Assembly: GCA_932521025.1 (NCBI GenBank)
Contig: OW051471.1
Span: 11,036,001-11,100,000, forward strand
Direction: 5' to 3'
Origin: Oscheius onirici
Taxonomy: Eukaryota > Nematoda > Chromadorea > Rhabditida > Rhabditidae
Length of the DNA stretch: 64,000 nucleotides
Below are positions 59,786 to 64,000 of the stretch, piece after piece; positions within the stretch are counted from its first letter, which is position 1; each line of letters opens with the position of its first letter. A program made the translations under genes and the position numbers. The notes under the pieces were generated by a model. It was given only the letters and a program-made list of their open reading frames with translations. It was not told where the DNA came from and did not search any database.

Positions 59786-60004
59786 TCTGTTTAAAAAGAA
59801 GAGGGATTACCGTAAGATTTTAGCTCTTCCCCTCGAGACCCACTTTGCAAGCAAAAATTAGATACTCAGCCAACAAATTCCCAATTTCGCTGCGTAGATT
59901 TCAAATTTGTTGGCTGAGTATCAAATTTTTAACCTTTGCGTAGTAAGTAGGTCTCGAAGGGAAGAGTTAAATTCTTACGGTAATCCCTCTTCTTTTTGAA
60001 CAGA
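59786..60004. mobile_element. 219-base foldback element
   Basis: The ends TCTGTTTAAAAAGAAGAGGG and CCCTCTTCTTTTTGAACAGA are complementary with one mismatch. Pairing runs inward through ATTACCGTAAGA, CTCTTCCC and CGAGACC. The centre holds GATACTCAGCCAACAAATT facing AATTTGTTGGCTGAGTATC. No coding content. Confidence 0.8.
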
Positions 60005-60282
60005 TCTTAGTACCTGTTAGAAGTTAGTCTCACGGTCAGTATTACAACTTCTCGTGACTATCCGTTCCCCAGTTCGTTTTGTTATTATGTATTCCTAAAA
60101 TGTCATGGTCTCTTACTCTGTTTTCATTCCTGTTACTCTTTTTCTCTGTCTTCCAAACAGGATTACAGCCGAAAGTCTCATTCTTGACCAAAGTTCCCAA
60201 AACAAACTTTCCCGATAAGATTCACTCTTCCCGGTTTTTTTTGACTGTCTCACAATTATTGCCAAAGAACCAATAAATACAG

Positions 60283-60288
60283 TTTATT
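60283..60288 (-). terminator. Poly(A) signal of the CRIP gene
   Basis: AATAAA on the minus strand, 51 bases beyond the stop codon. Confidence 0.6.
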
Positions 60289-60339
60289 GAGTGGAATGTC
60301 ATACATATCGTAGGCATCAATTAGTTTATTTACACCGGA

Positions 60340-60677
60340 TTAGGTGCTTCCTCCGAGGAAGGTGTGGCTCTCAGTGCCTCCATGTCCGTAGCCCTTGGGG
60401 CCGAAGAGGGCTCCATAACAGCGGTTACAGTAAGGTCTACCTTCGTGCTGAAAAGAATATTTTACTGTGTTTGGCAGAGCTGTACTGTCGCTTTCTTTCT
60501 GAGACTGTCTCCTCACTTCTCACAATCAGTTCTTACCTCAGCATGTCCTCCAGAAACCAGCGTCTTCTTGCATGTCTCGTTGTTGCAACGGAGACAGGGA
60601 CGGTGCCAGTCTTTGCCCAAAGAAGTAACCTTCTCCGCAAAGTAGACGGGCTTGCTGCAGGCGGGACAGTTGGGCAT
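60340..60677 (-). CDS. Cysteine-rich intestinal protein (CRIP), single LIM domain
   Basis: Two exons (60677-60537 and 60447-60340), phase zero, 82 residues. The product reads [38 protein letters not shown] and [20 protein letters not shown], and closes with [19 protein letters not shown]. The zinc ligands (CPAC, H, C..C and later YCNRC) and the FGPKGY..GGTESH tail are diagnostic of CRIP1-type proteins. The first finger contains an extra ET between the expected cysteines (CNNETC for C..C), giving an alternative spacing. Small cytosolic zinc protein. Confidence 0.92.
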
Positions 60678-62508
60678 CTTTTTCTAGAGAAGAGGAAAGT
60701 GGTTGAGATAATGAGCAGAGAATGTGTCAAGAGCTTGGGAGCTGCTGATAAGACGGAAGGAAGAATGGGAAGAAAAGTAGAAATGTTAGTTGGGGATTTG
60801 GGCGAGAAATGGTGACACATCTTGTAGGAATTGTGAGGGGGAAGAGGATGAAAAGATAACTGGAGGTGAATTTTCGCAGTGGAAACTGAGCAATTCTGAG
60901 TGACTGTTCTTTAGAATTGAGTGCTTTGTAGCTATCCAACCCTGCTGATATTTCAATTTCTGCTCTTCACTAAAACGTAGTTTTTATCGAAAATTTGAAT
61001 CGGGCTATTACAGTTGGATATGGCCTTTCCAATAGCTTCGTAATCATAGAACAGTCAGAAACAGAGGAAAAGTAAAAAAGAATAAAGGAGAAGACAAAAC
61101 AAGCGAACTGTTTCCAGTGCCTCCAAGGCAAGCTTAGGTATTTATACAGTTTTCCAGTCAGAAATGGGCGGAAAATGATAAAAGATGGAGAAAAGTGACT
61201 CATTTTCTAGCATATAAAAGTGGCCGGGCAAAATAACTAACAAAAAGTGGGGTAGAAAGTGACTATTTGAAGCAAATTGCTGCCTCACTTGCTCGCTGTT
61301 TTCCAGAAGCTATACGAAGTTCAAAAAACTTCAAATTGTTTCTGTTCAATATTTGTTTTGGAAAACATTTACTTGGCAAATTTTTGCCAAAAAGTTTGCA
61401 AATTACAACAATTAAGAGGAGCAAAAAGCTATATTCCGAGTGTCGACGTTGAAGAGGACGAAACTTTGCATCTTTCTATATAGAAACTTTTTCAAGAAAA
61501 TGTGAAAAGAAGAGCAGTTGAACAGTCTGCTCCTTCAGGAACACTTCCAAGAAGTGAGCAAGAAATGAGAATGAACCGTTTCAAAACATCGAGCGTCTGC
61601 TGACTCATTCGCGCGCAAAAAAAGACGAGTGATTGAGGGCTGCCTGGTTGTGAAAGAGATGCAGAGGGCAATGGAGGTCAGAGACTCCTGTCCACCCGGT
61701 ACAGCATTACACTCTTTGGGAGAGGGAGAATCTGAGAGAGTCACTGGTCACTGACATGACCTCAGTTCAGTGAGAAATCTTTGAAATGCATGGGAACATT
61801 AGGAAGAAAAAAGACTGGTAGGGACTGAACTGATTCAGCTCTTTGGGCGCAACCTTTATAGCCAAAACTTTGTCCATTGTCAACAAAGAGACGATGTTTA
61901 CTTTGTAAGAAAAGCAGTGGGCGGCTGGTTGGTTTTTAGAAGGGAGAGGAGGAGGTGGTGGCACTTTTTGTGCTGGTAGGATGAGTAATTTTGAAAAAAA
62001 TCTCCACTCGAAAGTCCTCTCCATTTTGTTCAGCAGCTAAAAATTTGAATTTAGCCTAAAAGGGAATTTGAATAGCCGAGTATTCAGCATTTGTAGGTTC
62101 TGCGGGTCAAGCGACAAAAATTATAACGATTTAGCCATTCTCAGTAGCTGCAGAATGGACTGCCTTCTTTTTTTTCGCATGTTTACTTAATGAACATCAG
62201 CTGGGATTGAGAGAGAAAGGAGCGATGAATTATGGACCGTGTGGTCGCAATCGGATATATTGGAGGCGAGAAAGAGCCGATTGGAATGTTTGCATCGTCT
62301 CTGGGTCTTATATATTCAGTCACCACGGAAAACAGATAAACGTGTCGTAAAGGGCTGGGAAAGGGAGGAAATGGCTGTGAAAGTTTCGTTTTTTTTGGCT
62401 TTTTGTCTCATCTTTTCTGATCCACTATAAACTCAAAAAAAAATACAGTAAACCCGTTTATTACAAGCAAAAAAAGTTCAAAATAATTATGCAAAAGCTC
62501 ACAAAAAC
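60678..62508. other. No supported gene
   Basis: The region lies between the CRIP start and the Arp10 stop, which share a strand. GA-rich and T-rich tracts are present. No exons or repeats that I can support. Confidence 0.45.
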
Positions 62509-64000
62509 CTAACCTTGCAGGTCTGTCCGCCCGCAACGGATATTAGACTGCACAAAGTCGGTCCAATCGGGAATCTTGTGATGATCCTGCCAATTTTGGC
62601 GCGAAATTGACCGACAGGCTAGGGCATCACGAATCGAGGCGAACATGGCCGCGCCGAGCCAATTGAGATAGAGTTCAGTTCCTGGCTCGTCTTGGAAGCG
62701 GTAGAATTTGACGATCGTCGCTGCTTTTTGTCCGTGCTCGGCTTCGAGAGCTAGGAGCTCTTCCTATGAATTTTGGTGTGAAAATGAAAACAAAAATGGG
62801 TTACCTTCAGTCTGGACAAGAATCCGAGACGCAGAGCAGGACCGCCTGTAAGGAGAAGACTGGAGAACATCTGACGGCGCATGTCGATTGGCAACTGAAA
62901 AACGAAATATTAGGAAGTGCTAATATTAGGAAATTAGGAAGGGTTGGAAGTGATTTCACCAATGAATTTACTTCATAAATTTTGAGCTGTAATTTTTGCT
63001 GGCGGCGCGTTATTCTAGAGAACTAAATTCGAAACCCAAGCAAGGCTTCTACCCTTCCCGAAGGTGGGTAAATTGGTAGCAGCTTGCTTGAAATCGGGAG
63101 ATACTTTACATGAACGAGTATAAAAATCGGAGAAGACAACCAAGCCGGCAAAATCTCGGGCCGGGAAAAATAGCTGTTTTTTCCCCCAAAGCGTGGTGAA
63201 ATCGCTCACGTTTGTGATCGTATTGTAAATGAGATGAGGAAGAGCCGGCTCGTCTGGCGAATCATTGGAAAAGAAGAGTTCACAGGCGGCTTCTCGTACG
63301 AATCCCGGCACGACTATCGTCTCTCCGTTCAGGTCAATTTTTGCCTCTTTTATCGTCGGCTCTCCTAAGTCGGCTTCCTGTCCCTTCTAAATCATTTTTT
63401 TAGAAAATTCGAAAAACAAGGCTACCTCTTGAATGAGGAGTCCTCTTTCACGGCTTGTGCAGAAAAGTAGCCGAGTACAGATGTCTTCTAGGATGTTTTT
63501 CTGTCGAATTTTAGTCATATCGTCTTGTGAAATTTGACGGGGCTCTCCTCCGTTGTCCGTAATCGATCCATAGGCAAGGAGCAGCTCTTCTAGTCGCTCC
63601 TGAAGCAGCTTTTCGCCTATTTCTGTGATCTCGTGATTGTTGAGCATCGACACGCCATAGGCTACCTGAAATTGAGATGATAAGCGTGTGTGGCTGCTGA
63701 ATTAGCTGTGGGATACATCTAATATTTTGTGCTCAGTATGAAAAAGACGAAACAAAGGCCGTTTCTTTGTGAGCTTTTCAAGTGGCGTAGTGGCAGAGTT
63801 TCGCCAAGTTTTACCACTTCCAAACAAGACCGGATTCTCCCTCCGGGAAAAGAAACTAACAGGAATGACACGAGTTTCTTTGAATCCAAGTTCCACGACA
63901 AAGCCGTTTTCCGTGTTGAAGGGGAAGGTGGCACAGAGATGGCTGGGAAGGAAAAGCACTGAAGGAACGTCCATCTTGTCCATGAGAACACGGCATAGCG
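62509..64000 (-). CDS. Actin-related protein 10 (dynactin pointed-end subunit), N-terminus beyond the window
   Basis: From the right edge inward: VPSVLFLPSHLCATFPFNTE, NGFVVELGFKETRVIPVSFF, a middle part with ILEDICTRLLFCTSRERG, and KIDLNGETIVVPGFVREAAC with ELFFS. Then LPIDMRRQMFSSLLLTGGPA, LRLGFLSRLKEEL, YLNWLGAAMFASIRDALACR, SISRQNWQDHHKIPDWTDF and a stop at 62511. The order of VPSVL.APSHL, D.R..L..NL...GG....GF..RL, WLGGAIF and SR...IPDW fits ACTR10/Arp11. It caps the dynactin mini-filament at its pointed end and supports dynein cargo transport. No lesion seen. The start codon is outside the window. Confidence 0.85.

Overview
This window is nuclear DNA of a nematode. Four gene families point there: a nematode transthyretin-like secreted protein (50.2 kb), a moulting-associated MLT-10-type protein with its serine-proline repeat tail (45.4-45.8 kb), a seven-helix receptor of the nematode chemoreceptor class (45.9-47.1 kb), and a nematode AKH/GnRH-like neuropeptide precursor of the NLP-47 type (56 kb). 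Genes are split by very short introns, mostly about 39-46 bases, with acceptors of the TTTCAG/TTTTAG type. The species cannot be named from the sequence.

Layout. 0.1-8.7 kb (+): a Tuba/DNMBP-like Cdc42 exchange factor with SH3, DH and BAR domains; several of its long introns hold a foldback element. 12.4-13.9 kb (+): a small multi-span membrane protein. 14.3-15.5 kb (-): a two-domain secreted C-type lectin. 15.9-16.4 kb (-): a second small membrane protein. 16.9 kb (+): a 64-residue hypothetical protein. 17.2-18.4 kb: two foldback elements, one hAT-like with an 8-base target duplication. 18.5-18.9 kb (-): a small secreted protein. 19.6-24.05 kb (-): Integrator subunit 7, with a coiled-coil gene nested in one intron on the other strand and a tRNA-like remnant in another. 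24.3 kb (+): ribosomal protein L22, divergent from Integrator 7. 24.9-26.2 kb (-): a tail-anchored Golgi-type coiled-coil protein. 26.4-27.0 kb (-): a broken copy of the lectin carrying a 127-base inserted element. 28.4-31.1 kb (-): long-chain acyl-CoA synthetase.

31-36 kb holds no gene I can support. 36.06-39.04 kb (+): a secreted PAN/apple-like protein whose 2.3-kb intron contains a minisatellite and SINE-like repeats. 39.7-42.0 kb (+): a copied first exon of the acyl-CoA synthetase next to a dead GDP-mannose 4,6-dehydratase gene. 42.8-45.8 kb (+): the MLT-10-like gene. 45.9-47.1 kb (-): the chemoreceptor. 48.9 kb: a fragment of the PAN gene. 49.3-49.7 kb (-): a Ly6/uPAR-like small secreted protein. 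50.2-50.65 kb (+): the transthyretin-like gene. 51.6-52.3 kb: coding-looking remnants. 55.7-56.1 kb (-): the neuropeptide precursor. 60.3-60.7 kb (-): a CRIP-type LIM protein. 62.5 kb to the right edge (-): actin-related protein 10 of dynactin, whose start lies outside the window.

The genes do not form one pathway. Conserved housekeeping genes (Integrator 7, L22, Golgi coiled coil, acyl-CoA synthetase, Arp10, Tuba) alternate with rapidly evolving secreted genes and with duplicated or decayed copies (lectin, PAN, acyl-CoA synthetase exon, GDP-mannose dehydratase). Exon joins were made by eye, so internal boundaries are less certain than gene identities.
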